Part shown: in pieces, positions 23,570 through 31,952 of the stretch
How positions within the stretch are numbered: the first letter of the stretch is position 1
How the letters are laid out: every line of letters begins with the position of its first letter
Source: Massilia agilis
Lineage (GTDB): Bacteria; Pseudomonadota; Gammaproteobacteria; Burkholderiales; Burkholderiaceae_D
Assembly (NCBI RefSeq): GCF_024756255.1
Contig: NZ_JANUHB010000002.1
Location: forward strand, 1,116,001-1,180,000
Direction of reading: 5' to 3'
DNA: 64,000 nucleotides
The notes under the pieces: generated by a model
Database searches by the model: none
Told to the model about the DNA's origin: nothing
What the model saw: the letters and a program-made list of their open reading frames with translations, nothing else
Program-made: the position numbers and the translations under genes

Positions 23570-23588
23570 TAGCCAGCATCCCCGTAAC

Positions 23589-23613
23589 GGGCGCTCTGCG
23601 GAGCGCCCTTTTT
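23589..23613 (+). terminator. Intrinsic terminator inside the late operon
   Basis: GGGCGCTC (23589-23596) pairs with GAGCGCCC (23601-23608) around TGCG, then five T. It separates the capsid block from the connector genes without any change of strand. Confidence 0.85.
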
Positions 23614-23626
23614 CGTGCGAGTTCGA

Positions 23627-24235
23627 ATGGCTTTGAAGCTCATCACCGCGCCCACCGCGGAGCCGATCACGCTGGACGAGGCCAAAGCCCATCTTCGCGT
23701 GGAAGGCACCGACGATGACGCCTATATCACGTCCCTGATCGCTGCCGCCCGTCAGTCGGTGGAAAGCCTTACCGGCCGCGCACTCATGTCTCAGGCGTGG
23801 GAGCTGGCGCTGGATGAGTTTCCCCGTTCCTGCGCAGCTGATTACCGCTCGCTGGGGCGGTACCAGGCCGCGATCGATATTCCGATGCCACCGCTGGTAA
23901 GCATCGAGAGCATCAAATACGTTGACACCGCTGGCGTGCAGCAAACGCTAGACGACTCTGCGCGCCAGGTAGACGACTACAACGCCCCTGCCCGGGTCGT
24001 ACCTGCCTATGGGACGACCTGGCCTGCCGCGCGCTGCCAGCCGAATGCAGTGTTGATCCGATTCGCGTGCGGTTATGCAAGCGCTGCTGCCGTGCCTCAG
24101 GAGATCAAAGCGTGGATGCTGCTCCGGATCGGAATGCTATACGAGAACCGGGAATCAGTTGCGGCCGGCGTGACGCTCGCGGAGCTGCCGCACGTTGATA
24201 GGCTGCTGGATGCTTACCGGGTGTGGGGGGCCTGA
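23627..24235 (+). CDS. Head-tail connector, gp6-like
   Basis: 202 residues from the ATG at 23627; a GTG at 23615 is an alternative. The N-terminal part (LITAPTAEPITLDEAKAHLRVEGTDDDAYITSLIAAARQSVESLTGRAL) is the helical phage gp6-like connector domain. A longer C-terminal region (RFACGYASAAAVPQEIKAWMLLRIGMLYENRE) completes it. It should attach to the portal ring. Confidence 0.9.
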   Translation: MALKLITAPTAEPITLDEAKAHLRVEGTDDDAYITSLIAAARQSVESLTGRALMSQAWELALDEFPRSCAADYRSLGRYQAAIDIPMPPLVSIESIKYVDTAGVQQTLDDSARQVDDYNAPARVVPAYGTTWPAARCQPNAVLIRFACGYASAAAVPQEIKAWMLLRIGMLYENRESVAAGVTLAELPHVDRLLDAYRVWGA

Positions 24236-24549
24236 TGCGTGCTGGGCAGATGAGGGACAGGGTAAGGGTTTACCGAAAGGTGGCTGGGACCGGCTCGGTT
24301 GGCCAGCCAACGACGAGCCTTGAACTGGTACGCCCGGCATGGGCCGACGTCAGGATGCTCGGCGGGCTTGAGACGGTGCGCGCCGACGCCCAGGTAAGCG
24401 TGGCGCGCGGGTCCGCCCGTCTGCGCTACTGCACGGACATTACCGAAGGGATGGTAGTTGAATACGCTGGCGCAAAGTACAAGGTCACGGCCCAGCTCCC
24501 GAACCGCGCCGATGGGTACGTCGATTTGACGCTGGAGAGCATCAAGTGA
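24235..24549 (+). CDS. Head-tail adaptor / head closure protein
   Basis: 104 residues from the ATG at 24235 that overlaps the previous stop (TGATG). The pattern MRDRVRVYRKVAGTGSVGQPTTSLELVRPAWADVRMLGGLE..YAGAKYKV is typical of the SPP1 gp16-like head closure family, a small beta-barrel. Confidence 0.9.
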   Translation: MRAGQMRDRVRVYRKVAGTGSVGQPTTSLELVRPAWADVRMLGGLETVRADAQVSVARGSARLRYCTDITEGMVVEYAGAKYKVTAQLPNRADGYVDLTLESIK

Positions 24550-25067
24550 GCTTTCTTGCAGTCGATATGGGCAGTCTCGATCGGCTGCTTGATGACTTGG
24601 GCGACAAGGCCGAGGCTGCGGCCCGGCCAGCAGCGCAGGCAGCATCGCAAGTGCTATACGACGAGGTAGAGCGGAACGTTGCGGCGATTCGGCAGAGGAC
24701 GGGCAAACTTTTGGCCAGCATCTACCAGGTGTACTCGCAAGACAACAGCGGGGAAGGCCGGGCGACGTACCACGTTAGCTGGAACCACCGCAAGGCGCCC
24801 CACGGCCAGCTGGTCGAGTTTGGCCATATTCAGCGTTACGTGACATACCTGGGCAAGGACGGCAATTTCTACACTGCCGTTCGGCCGGAAATGCGCGGCA
24901 AGAAGAAGCCGCCCCGGACGGCATCGCAGGCAGTGAAGGACGCCTACTACGTGCCCCTTCCGGCGCCCAAGCAGGTTCCGGCACAAGCATTCGTGCGCCG
25001 GGCAGTAGTGAAGTTCCCCCAGGCTGAGGCGGCGGCTGCCGATGAACTGATGAAGGCTATGCAATGA
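24546..25067 (+). CDS. HK97 gp10-like tail-joining protein
   Basis: 173 residues from a GTG overlapping the previous stop (GTGA). The N-terminal helical part (LDRLLDDLGDKAEAAARPAAQAASQVLYDEVERNV) and GHIQRYVTYLGKDG region match the HK97 gp10 family that links head and tail. Confidence 0.88.
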   Translation: MSFLAVDMGSLDRLLDDLGDKAEAAARPAAQAASQVLYDEVERNVAAIRQRTGKLLASIYQVYSQDNSGEGRATYHVSWNHRKAPHGQLVEFGHIQRYVTYLGKDGNFYTAVRPEMRGKKKPPRTASQAVKDAYYVPLPAPKQVPAQAFVRRAVVKFPQAEAAAADELMKAMQ

Positions 25068-25417
25068 CGCTCGAGGAACGGCTTACTTCCCTGCTGCGAG
25101 GGATCTGCCCGAACATCTATCGGACGGTGGCGCCGTTCGACGCACCGCGCCCGTACGTGACCTACCAGCGCATCGGCGGTAACTCGCTGGTGTGGATGGA
25201 TAACACCTTGGCCGACAAGCGTAATGCGCTCTGCCAGATCAATACCTGGGCCGAGGATCCCGCGCAATCTGACGCGCTGATTCAGGCCATTGAAAGTGCC
25301 CTGCTCGCCTCACCAGACTTGAAGGCCGAACCGCAGGGCGAATCGCAGGACGCCAGTGAGCCGGACATGGAGCTCTACGGCGCCCGACAGGATTGGAGCA
25401 TTTGGGCTGATCGATAA
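25064..25417 (+). CDS. Tail completion protein, DUF3168
   Basis: 117 residues, coupled by ATGA. The pattern PNIYRTVAPFDAPRPYVTYQRIGG..RNALCQINTWAEDPAQSDALIQAIESAL is DUF3168, the gp11-like tail terminator family that caps the tail tube. Confidence 0.9.
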   Translation: MTLEERLTSLLRGICPNIYRTVAPFDAPRPYVTYQRIGGNSLVWMDNTLADKRNALCQINTWAEDPAQSDALIQAIESALLASPDLKAEPQGESQDASEPDMELYGARQDWSIWADR

Positions 25418-25438
25418 CGGTCAGTCTCGGTAACCGAA

Positions 25439-25469
25439 GCCGCCGCGGAGCGATCCCGGCGGCTTTTTT
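25439..25469 (+). terminator. Intrinsic terminator before the tail tube gene (first of two)
   Basis: A GCCGCCG/CGGCGGC stem (25439-25445 and 25457-25463) with six T. Confidence 0.82.
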
Positions 25470-25489
25470 CATGCCCGCAAGGGTGTCAC

Positions 25490-25509
25490 AGCCCGAGAGG
25501 GCTTTTTTT
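25490..25509 (+). terminator. Intrinsic terminator before the tail tube gene (second of two)
   Basis: AGCCC-GAGA-GGGCT (25490-25503) with a seven-T run that leads straight into the tail tube ribosome site (CTGAAAGG). Confidence 0.8.
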
Positions 25510-25526
25510 AATCTGAAAGGCCCATC

Positions 25527-26174
25527 ATGAGTCTGAGTCTCCCGAATGGCACCACGTACGCGGTTGCTTCGGCTTACGCCGCAGCTATCGCCGTGTCCGC
25601 CGCAAGCAACGCAACGGAATGCGTTCTGACGACCGCCACCAACACCTACGCTATCGGTGACTTCATCGAATTTACCAGCGGCTGGGACAACGCAAATCTG
25701 CGTGTCTTCCGTGTGAAGGCCGCCGCTGCGACCTCGGTTACCCTGGAAGGATTCGACACCACCAGCACCACCCTTTTCCCGGCCGGCGCCGGCATCGGAT
25801 CGGTGCGCAAAATCAGCACCTGGCAGAACATCCCGCAGGTGCTCTCCTGCGATGCCAGCGGCGGCGATGCGCAGTACACGACCGTTTCCCCGATCGCTAG
25901 TAAGGTAGACGTGAACCTGCCGAACGGCTTTTCGGCCATGTCACTGGCCCTGACCATTGGCGACGACCCGACCCTGCCACACCATGCGGTCCTCAAGGCG
26001 GCCAGCATCGCCCAGACCCTGATGGCAGTGAAAGCCACGTTGCCGAACGGTGGCCCGCTCCTGGCAAACGGCTACTGCAGCTTCAACGAGACGCCGACCA
26101 TGGCGAAGGGCCAGGTGATGGCTGTCAAGGCCAGCTTTGCGCTGCTCAACATGCCGGTCCGCTACGCGACCTGA
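25527..26174 (+). CDS. Major tail tube protein
   Basis: 215 residues. It opens MSLSLPNGTTYAVASAYAAA, has GDFIEFTSGWDNANLRVFRVKAA..VTLEGFDTTSTTLFPAG and the later VSPIASKVDVNLPNGFSAMSLALTIGDDPTLPHHAVLKAA and QVMAVKASFALLNMPVRYAT segments, all typical of siphophage tail tube proteins. The gene is flanked by tandem terminators on both sides. Confidence 0.88.
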   Translation: MSLSLPNGTTYAVASAYAAAIAVSAASNATECVLTTATNTYAIGDFIEFTSGWDNANLRVFRVKAAAATSVTLEGFDTTSTTLFPAGAGIGSVRKISTWQNIPQVLSCDASGGDAQYTTVSPIASKVDVNLPNGFSAMSLALTIGDDPTLPHHAVLKAASIAQTLMAVKATLPNGGPLLANGYCSFNETPTMAKGQVMAVKASFALLNMPVRYAT

Positions 26175-26186
26175 TCCGGCCTGCCG

Positions 26187-26218
26187 GCCCGCTGCCGACT
26201 GGATGGCGGCGGGCTTTT
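26187..26218 (+). terminator. Intrinsic terminator after the tail tube gene (first of two)
   Basis: GCCCGCTGCC (26187-26196) pairs with GGCGGCGGGC (26205-26214) with one wobble, then TTTT. Confidence 0.75.
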
Positions 26219-26220
26219 CC

Positions 26221-26251
26221 CCGCGTCCGGTAGCTCCTGACGCGGCTTTTT
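26221..26251 (+). terminator. Intrinsic terminator after the tail tube gene (second of two)
   Basis: CCGCGTC (26221-26227) pairs with GACGCGG (26239-26245), followed by CTTTTT. Confidence 0.72.
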
Positions 26252-26276
26252 CATCATAACCGCAAGGACAACAACC

Positions 26277-26714
26277 ATGGCAGACGAAAAGAAAGTGAAG
26301 ATCAAGCTGGGCGCCCGCCCTAAATCGTTCAAACATACGGTGAGCTTCCCGATGGTCGATGGCACAGTCGGCTGCATCGAAGTGACCTACAAGTACCGTA
26401 CCCGGCGCGAGTTCGCCGGCTTCATCGACGATCTACAGGCTACCGCTAAGACGCAGGCCGACGCCTACGCTGCCAAGGCGAAAGCCCAACTCGAGCAGGA
26501 TGGCACCGTACCGATGCCAACCCAGAAGGAGCTGCTTGAATTCGGCCTGTCCGGCAGCGTCGACTTCATCATGGCCTCCGTCGAGGGCTGGAACCTGGAC
26601 GAGAAGTTTGACCGTACCGCGGTCGAACAGCTGGCGGATGAAGTGCCGGCCGCGATTCCGTCCATCATGGAAGCCTACCGCGGAGCGATCAACGAGGGCC
26701 GGCTGGGAAACTGA
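26277..26714 (+). CDS. Tail assembly chaperone G
   Basis: 145 residues (MADEKKVKIKLGARPKSFKHTVSFPMVDGTVGCIEVTYKYRTRREFAGF). It sits between the tail tube and tape measure, the place of lambda gpG. The frame ends CTG-GGA-AAC-TGA, a perfect slippery site. The longer G-T product is described separately. Confidence 0.85.
   Translation: MADEKKVKIKLGARPKSFKHTVSFPMVDGTVGCIEVTYKYRTRREFAGFIDDLQATAKTQADAYAAKAKAQLEQDGTVPMPTQKELLEFGLSGSVDFIMASVEGWNLDEKFDRTAVEQLADEVPAAIPSIMEAYRGAINEGRLGN
26705..26711 (+). promoter_or_regulatory. Programmed -1 frameshift site GGGAAAC
   Basis: The heptamer reads G-GGA-AAC in the chaperone frame, fitting X-XXY-YYZ, one codon before the stop. Lambda uses GGGAAAG at the equivalent point. 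The -1 frame beyond is open for 104 codons. Confidence 0.88.
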
Positions 26715-27025
26715 TAGCGGTAGCCCGCGCGCTGTACGCGCAGCTACCATCCACCGAAAAACTTGGCCAGTGGGGTCTGAGCCCAGAAGACTTCGCCGGT
26801 GAGCCTGTCGAGGTCTGGCCGGAGAACTGGCCAACCTTCTCCCTATTCTGCGACCTACAGACCCAGTGGCGTGTTGGCGCCGGGGGGCCGGTGGGACTCG
26901 ATTACAACACCCTCTTCCACAAGATGGACCGTATGCAGCTGGGTCCGGATGAATACGACCATCTTGAAAGCGACATCAGAACGATGGAGCACGAAGCCTT
27001 GGCTGTGATGGCCGAGGCCGATTGA
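26711..27025 (+). CDS. Tail assembly chaperone T extension, reached by -1 frameshift
   Basis: 104 codons read in the -1 frame after the slip at 26705-26711. The sequence includes LIAVARALYAQLPSTEKLGQ, WGLSPEDFAGEPVEVWPEN, FSLFCDLQTQWRVGAGGPVG, LDYNTLFHKMDRMQLG and ends at the TGA at 27023-27025. This is the DUF1799/gpT-like pattern. It has no usable start codon of its own, so it should exist only as the G-T fusion (26277 to 27025) made in a small share of translations. The fusion recruits tail tube protein to the tape measure. Confidence 0.85.
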   Translation: MIAVARALYAQLPSTEKLGQWGLSPEDFAGEPVEVWPENWPTFSLFCDLQTQWRVGAGGPVGLDYNTLFHKMDRMQLGPDEYDHLESDIRTMEHEALAVMAEAD

Positions 27026-27043
27026 ACACCGAAGCATCTAAGC

Positions 27044-27080
27044 AAAAAGCCCTGTACGTTCCCGCGTACAGGGCTTTTTT
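27044..27080 (+). terminator. Strong intrinsic terminator before the tape measure region
   Basis: A perfect 12-bp stem (27047-27058 with 27065-27076), six-base loop and T tract. The A-rich upstream side could make it work in both directions. Confidence 0.9.
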
Positions 27081-27107
27081 ATTTCCACCGACTAGCGAGA
27101 TTAGCCG

Positions 27108-27272
27108 ATGAAAGTTGAAAAGCATAGTACACAAATCATGACGGAAATTAAAGGACAACTGGCGCCGAAGGACAGCTTTCGTGCTCTATGTGTCGTTTAC
27201 CTGCCGCAAACCATCGCTGCTTTCGGCGTGCTTCTGGTCGGTATAGCCGCTGTGATCGCGGCATTGAGGTAG
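27108..27272 (+). CDS. Small membrane protein upstream of the tape measure
   Basis: 54 residues (MKVEKHSTQIMTEIKGQLAP..), read directly. The C-terminal half has one hydrophobic helix (TIAAFGVLLVGIAAVIAAL). It lies between a strong terminator and the tape measure gene, six bases from it. Function unknown. Confidence 0.6.
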   Translation: MKVEKHSTQIMTEIKGQLAPKDSFRALCVVYLPQTIAAFGVLLVGIAAVIAALR

Positions 27273-27278
27273 TCAGCC

Positions 27279-30200
27279 ATGACTGAAGAGCGCCGAATTC
27301 AGCTGGTAGCCGAGGTCGATACCACGCAGACCCGCACTGGCTTTGCCGAGATCGGCCAGCAGGCCGGCCAGATGGCCAATGCCGTCGAACGCCAGGGTGA
27401 TCGTGCCGAGCAGGCCGTTGCCGGCATCGGCAATGGCGCGAGTACCGCTGCCCGCAACGTCGAGGCAGCTCAGCGTAGCCTGATTGCTTCGATCCAGCGT
27501 ACTACCGCACAGATGGAGGCAGGGTCGCGCACCAACGCGCAGTACTTCGAAGTCCTTGCTCGCCAGCGCGGAGTAGACCCGAACGTCCTGACCCCCTACC
27601 TGAACCAACTGCGAGCCGTTCAGCAGGCGCAAAACCAAACTGGCGCGTCTTCCGCCCAGGTGGCAAACGCCATGCGATTAGTGCCAGCCCAACTCAGCGA
27701 CATCGCTGTGCAGTTGGCCGGTGGACAATCTCCGGTCATGGTGATGATGCAGCAGGGATCGCAGTTGCGCGACATGTTTGGCAGCATCCCGGCTGCTGCA
27801 CGCGGCGTTGCTTCATCGCTAATGGGCCTGGTCACCCCGTACACGGCCCTAGCCGCAGCCATTGCCGCAGTTGCCTTTGCCTACAAGTCAGGATCCGACG
27901 AGGCAGCATCCTACTCGCGCGAACTGGCCATCACCAACAACGCTGTCGGCGCAACCGTCAGTCAAATGTCCGCCGCTGCATCTGAAATACGGCAGATAAC
28001 CGGATCCAAGGGCGCTGCAGGCGATGCATTGAACGCGCTCGTCGGTACCGGTCAAGTCGCGGTTGAAAATCTTCAGCGGTTCGGTCTGCTTGCGGTCCAA
28101 GTGCAGGACACGGTTGGGCGCAGCATCAATGACACGGCAAATGATTTTGCCGAGCTGGGCCGGACGCCATTGGCTGCTCTGGAAAAGATCAACGAAAAGT
28201 ACCACTTCATCACTGCCGCGACCTATGCGCAGGTAAAGGCGCTGCAGGACCAGGGTAAGGCGACGGAAGCCGCCAACGTAGCACAGCTGGCCTATGCTGA
28301 CGGCATCGAGCGCCAGAAAGACCGGGTGCTGCAGACGATGCAAAGTTGGGAGAAGGCGTGGCTGGGCCTGAAGATGTACGCCGCTGACGCTGCCAACTGG
28401 ACGATTGACCTGTTCGGTGGCCGCACTAAGTCCGATTTTGAGCAGATCAACTCGCTGTTGGCTGACCGTGCTGGCTTGGAGGAAAACCAGCGCCGGGCCC
28501 GGGCGCGTGGGTTGACTGCGACGGTCGCGGAATACCAGGCGGAGCTCGATGCTAACAAGCGCGCCATCGATTCTATCCACGACAAGGGCAAGGCACAGCG
28601 CGAATCCGCCAAGGCAGAGGGCGATGCCGTCCAGATCACCGAGGCGCGCAACAAGTGGTTGGCGGAGGGCGACAAGTACCTTAGCCGCTCGTCGCAACTT
28701 GAGCGAGACCTGACGAAGGCCCGCAACGAGGGTGCGGCCGCGCATCTGTCGCAGGCCGACATCGAAAAGCGGTTGGCAGATATTCGCAAGGCATACTCGG
28801 ACATCTTCAACGACCAGATCGATGCGCGGATCGCCAAGCTGCAGCGGCTCGACCAGGTGCAGGACGTGCTGACCCAGCGCGAACTTGCCCGCGTGGCTGC
28901 CCGGAAGGCGCTTGGCGATATCAGCGAGGCCGATGCGATCAACCAGACCGCTGCCGCGGAGCTAGCCGCCTTCGACCGCAAGAAAAAGCTGATCGAGGAT
29001 GAGATTTCTGAGACGCGCAAGAAGGCCAACAGCGACAAGACGCTAGCTGACCTGCGCGGGCAGCTCGACGTGCTTGATGAGCAGCGCACCAACCGCGCAA
29101 AGCAGCGTAACAATGATCTGGCCCTCGTTGAACAGCGACGCCTGCAGGCGTCGATGGCGCTGTACACCAGCGGGATCGTAGCTGCCACGGCTGAGCGCAA
29201 CTCGCTCATAGCCACCATCGAGGCACAATTCCAGTACAACCAAGAAATCGGCCTGAGCCAGACCCAAGTGGCCGACCTGCACGCCGCACGACTGGACAAC
29301 GCAGCCGCCCTCAAGGAAGAGGCAGCGGCCGCGCTGGAGGCACTCGACCCGTCCAGCGAACTGGCTGCCAATTACCGAGAGCAGGCGCAGGCCCTGCGCG
29401 ACCTGGGCGACGCGATGATGCGCGGCGCCGGCCGCCAGCAGCGCTACGACCAGTTCAAGCAGGCCGTCAGCGACTACGACCAGATCTTCAAACAAGGTTT
29501 CGCTGACATGCTCAACAACGGCGAGGCGGGCTGGCACTCGTTCACGAAGTCGCTGGTCACCACTTTCAAGACCTCCGTCGCGGACGAGCTGCACAAGATG
29601 TTCGCGCGCCCGTTCGTGGTGCAGCTGGTCGGTGCCTTCACCGGCGTGAGCCAGCAGGTAATCGCGGGCGAGATCGCCGCCAGCGCCCCGGTGCTGGGCG
29701 GCGCCGCGACCGGGCTCGGTGGTGCAGCCGGGCTGGCCTCGGCATTCGGCGCCGGCGGCGTCGGCGGCTCCCTGATGGCTGGCGCCGGCTGGCTCACCGG
29801 TTCGAGCACTTTGGCCGGATCGCTGGGCGCTGCAGGCTCGCTGATCGGCAGCGGTTCGATGGCCGGCATCGCCTCCGGCATCGGCATGGGCATAGGCGCA
29901 TTGGGCCCGATCGCGCTTGGTATCGCGGCTGGTGCATCTCTGTGGAATAAGGCATTCGGCATGGGCGACAAGCAGGTCACCAGCGCCGGCATGCGCGGAA
30001 CGCTGTCGGCCGCCGGGCTGATGGGAGAGAATTATTCCAGCTGGCATCAGGACGGCGGCTGGTTCCGTAGCGATAAGAACGGCACCGATGTCAGCGCCTT
30101 TTCCTCCGCCGTCAGCAAGCAGTTCACGCAGGGATTCGCTTCGATCGAAGACGCCGCTGCGAACATGGCGCAATCAATCGGTCTGTCCGCCGGCATGCTC

Positions 30201-31952
30201 GACGGCTACAGCAAGACCTTCGACATCGCGCTAGGAAAGGACCAGGCTGCAAATGAGAAGGCCATCACCGACTTCTTCACCGGCCTGTCCGATGAGATTG
30301 CGAACAAGCTGGTGCCGAACCTGGACCAGTTCGGCAAATCGGGCGAGAGCGCATCGGCCACGCTGCAGCGCCTGGCCGGCGACTTCGACGCCACCAACAC
30401 CATGGCCCAGATGCTGGGCAAGTCGGCGCTGGCGGTGTTCGGATCGCTGGGAATGGATTCGGCCGCAGCGCGCGAGCGGCTGGTCGGCCTGTTCGGCGGC
30501 ACCCAGTCGCTCGGCCAGCTGACCAGTTCCTATGCCCAGAACTACCTGACTGAGGCCGAGCGCCTGAAGCCGGTGCAGGAAGCGCTCGACGCCGCGATGG
30601 CCAGCCTAGGCCTGTCGTGCGTGACCACCCGCGAGCAATTCAAGGCCACTGTCGATGCGCTCGACCTTACCACCGAGGCTGGCGCCAACCAGTTCGCCGC
30701 GATGATGAAGCTGGCCGACGCCTTTGCCAAGGTGCATCCTGAGATCCAGTGGACCGCGGATGCCATCCAAGCGATGAAAGACGCGGCTGGCGGCCTACTT
30801 GGGAACGTGGATAGCGCTTACTCGGTCGTGCAGAAGGTGGCCGAGCGCGACAAAGCTGCCATTCAGAAGACCGTCGATGCGCACCAGGCGGCGGTAGATC
30901 GGCTGCTCGGCCTATCCCAAGCCGTGCACAGTGCTTTCGACAGCTACAAGACACCGGAGCAGAAGGCATACGACCGCGCGGCCGCGCAAGCCGAGATCCG
31001 AGCGGACCTGGCGATTATGAAGGCCGGCGGCTTCCTGTCCGACGTACAGACCGAGTCCCTGAAAAAGGCGCTTGGGAACGCGACGCAGGACTCATCAGGG
31101 CAGTTCTCGACCTACACCGACTACCTGCGTGACCTGTACAAGACCCAAAACGACATTGCGGCCCTGGGCGATGTTACCGACGACCAGCTGACGGTCGAAC
31201 AGAAGGCGCTGAAAGCAGCGGAAGATCAGCTCAAGGCGATCGACGACATGCTCGCCCAGCAGCAGCAGGCAATCGACGAGCTGAAGGGGATCAACGCCAA
31301 CGGCCTAACTCTGGTTCAGGCAATCGAAGGGCTGCGTGGCGCCATCCTATCCGCCCAAACGAACCCGATAATTGGCGCTACCCAGGCCATCAATCAGGCC
31401 TACCAGTCGGCCCTCGGGCGCGCGCCAGATTCAGCCGGGCTTGATTGGTTCCTCAAGCAGATTGCCGCCGGGGTCCCAATTAGCGCTGTGCAGAACTCGA
31501 TCTATACCTCGCCCGAAGCTCAACTACAGCAAATGTATCAAACCCTGCTTGGCCGTCCTCTGGACGCGGCCGGGAAGAACTTCTTCCTCGGGAATGGCGC
31601 TTCGATGGCAGACATCGAGGCGTCGATCATTGCTTCACCAGAGTACAAGAGCCGCATGGGCATTCCCGCCTTTGCTAGCGGCGGTGATTTCCTGGGCGGT
31701 CTGAGAATCGTTGGCGAGAGGGGTCCGGAGCTCGAGGCCACCGGCCCCGCGCGAATCTTCAATGCATCGCAGACCGCAAGCCTCCTGAGCCGGCTTTCCA
31801 GTCCAGCCGCTGATAATCGCGAGCTCATCCAAGAGCTTCGTAACCTGAAAGCCGAAATGGTCCCAGCATTGCAGCGCATCGCCAGCTACACCAACCGAAC
31901 CGCAGTAACCAACGAAGACATGAACCGTCGAGAACTGGAAGCCCAGGCATGA
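27279..31952 (+). CDS. Tape measure protein with a C-terminal DUF4214 domain
   Basis: 1557 residues. The N-terminal 200 residues (TRTGFAEIGQQAGQMANAVERQGD..) are the Phage_tail-L/TMP type, with a hydrophobic segment near 185-205. Long coiled coils cover about 390-720, a Gly/Ala-rich stretch about 805-890. The C-terminal part (about 1365-1460) has two DUF4214 repeats (GRAPDSAGLDWFLKQI and GRPLDAAGKNFFLGNG), followed by FASGGDFLGGLRIVGERGPELEATGPARIF, the usual TMP ending. It sets tail length and probably enters the host during DNA injection. A DUF4214 insert is unusual for a tape measure. Confidence 0.93.
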   Translation: MTEERRIQLVAEVDTTQTRTGFAEIGQQAGQMANAVERQGDRAEQAVAGIGNGASTAARNVEAAQRSLIASIQRTTAQMEAGSRTNAQYFEVLARQRGVDPNVLTPYLNQLRAVQQAQNQTGASSAQVANAMRLVPAQLSDIAVQLAGGQSPVMVMMQQGSQLRDMFGSIPAAARGVASSLMGLVTPYTALAAAIAAVAFAYKSGSDEAASYSRELAITNNAVGATVSQMSAAASEIRQITGSKGAAGDALNALVGTGQVAVENLQRFGLLAVQVQDTVGRSINDTANDFAELGRTPLAALEKINEKYHFITAATYAQVKALQDQGKATEAANVAQLAYADGIERQKDRVLQTMQSWEKAWLGLKMYAADAANWTIDLFGGRTKSDFEQINSLLADRAGLEENQRRARARGLTATVAEYQAELDANKRAIDSIHDKGKAQRESAKAEGDAVQITEARNKWLAEGDKYLSRSSQLERDLTKARNEGAAAHLSQADIEKRLADIRKAYSDIFNDQIDARIAKLQRLDQVQDVLTQRELARVAARKALGDISEADAINQTAAAELAAFDRKKKLIEDEISETRKKANSDKTLADLRGQLDVLDEQRTNRAKQRNNDLALVEQRRLQASMALYTSGIVAATAERNSLIATIEAQFQYNQEIGLSQTQVADLHAARLDNAAALKEEAAAALEALDPSSELAANYREQAQALRDLGDAMMRGAGRQQRYDQFKQAVSDYDQIFKQGFADMLNNGEAGWHSFTKSLVTTFKTSVADELHKMFARPFVVQLVGAFTGVSQQVIAGEIAASAPVLGGAATGLGGAAGLASAFGAGGVGGSLMAGAGWLTGSSTLAGSLGAAGSLIGSGSMAGIASGIGMGIGALGPIALGIAAGASLWNKAFGMGDKQVTSAGMRGTLSAAGLMGENYSSWHQDGGWFRSDKNGTDVSAFSSAVSKQFTQGFASIEDAAANMAQSIGLSAGMLDGYSKTFDIALGKDQAANEKAITDFFTGLSDEIANKLVPNLDQFGKSGESASATLQRLAGDFDATNTMAQMLGKSALAVFGSLGMDSAAARERLVGLFGGTQSLGQLTSSYAQNYLTEAERLKPVQEALDAAMASLGLSCVTTREQFKATVDALDLTTEAGANQFAAMMKLADAFAKVHPEIQWTADAIQAMKDAAGGLLGNVDSAYSVVQKVAERDKAAIQKTVDAHQAAVDRLLGLSQAVHSAFDSYKTPEQKAYDRAAAQAEIRADLAIMKAGGFLSDVQTESLKKALGNATQDSSGQFSTYTDYLRDLYKTQNDIAALGDVTDDQLTVEQKALKAAEDQLKAIDDMLAQQQQAIDELKGINANGLTLVQAIEGLRGAILSAQTNPIIGATQAINQAYQSALGRAPDSAGLDWFLKQIAAGVPISAVQNSIYTSPEAQLQQMYQTLLGRPLDAAGKNFFLGNGASMADIEASIIASPEYKSRMGIPAFASGGDFLGGLRIVGERGPELEATGPARIFNASQTASLLSRLSSPAADNRELIQELRNLKAEMVPALQRIASYTNRTAVTNEDMNRRELEAQA

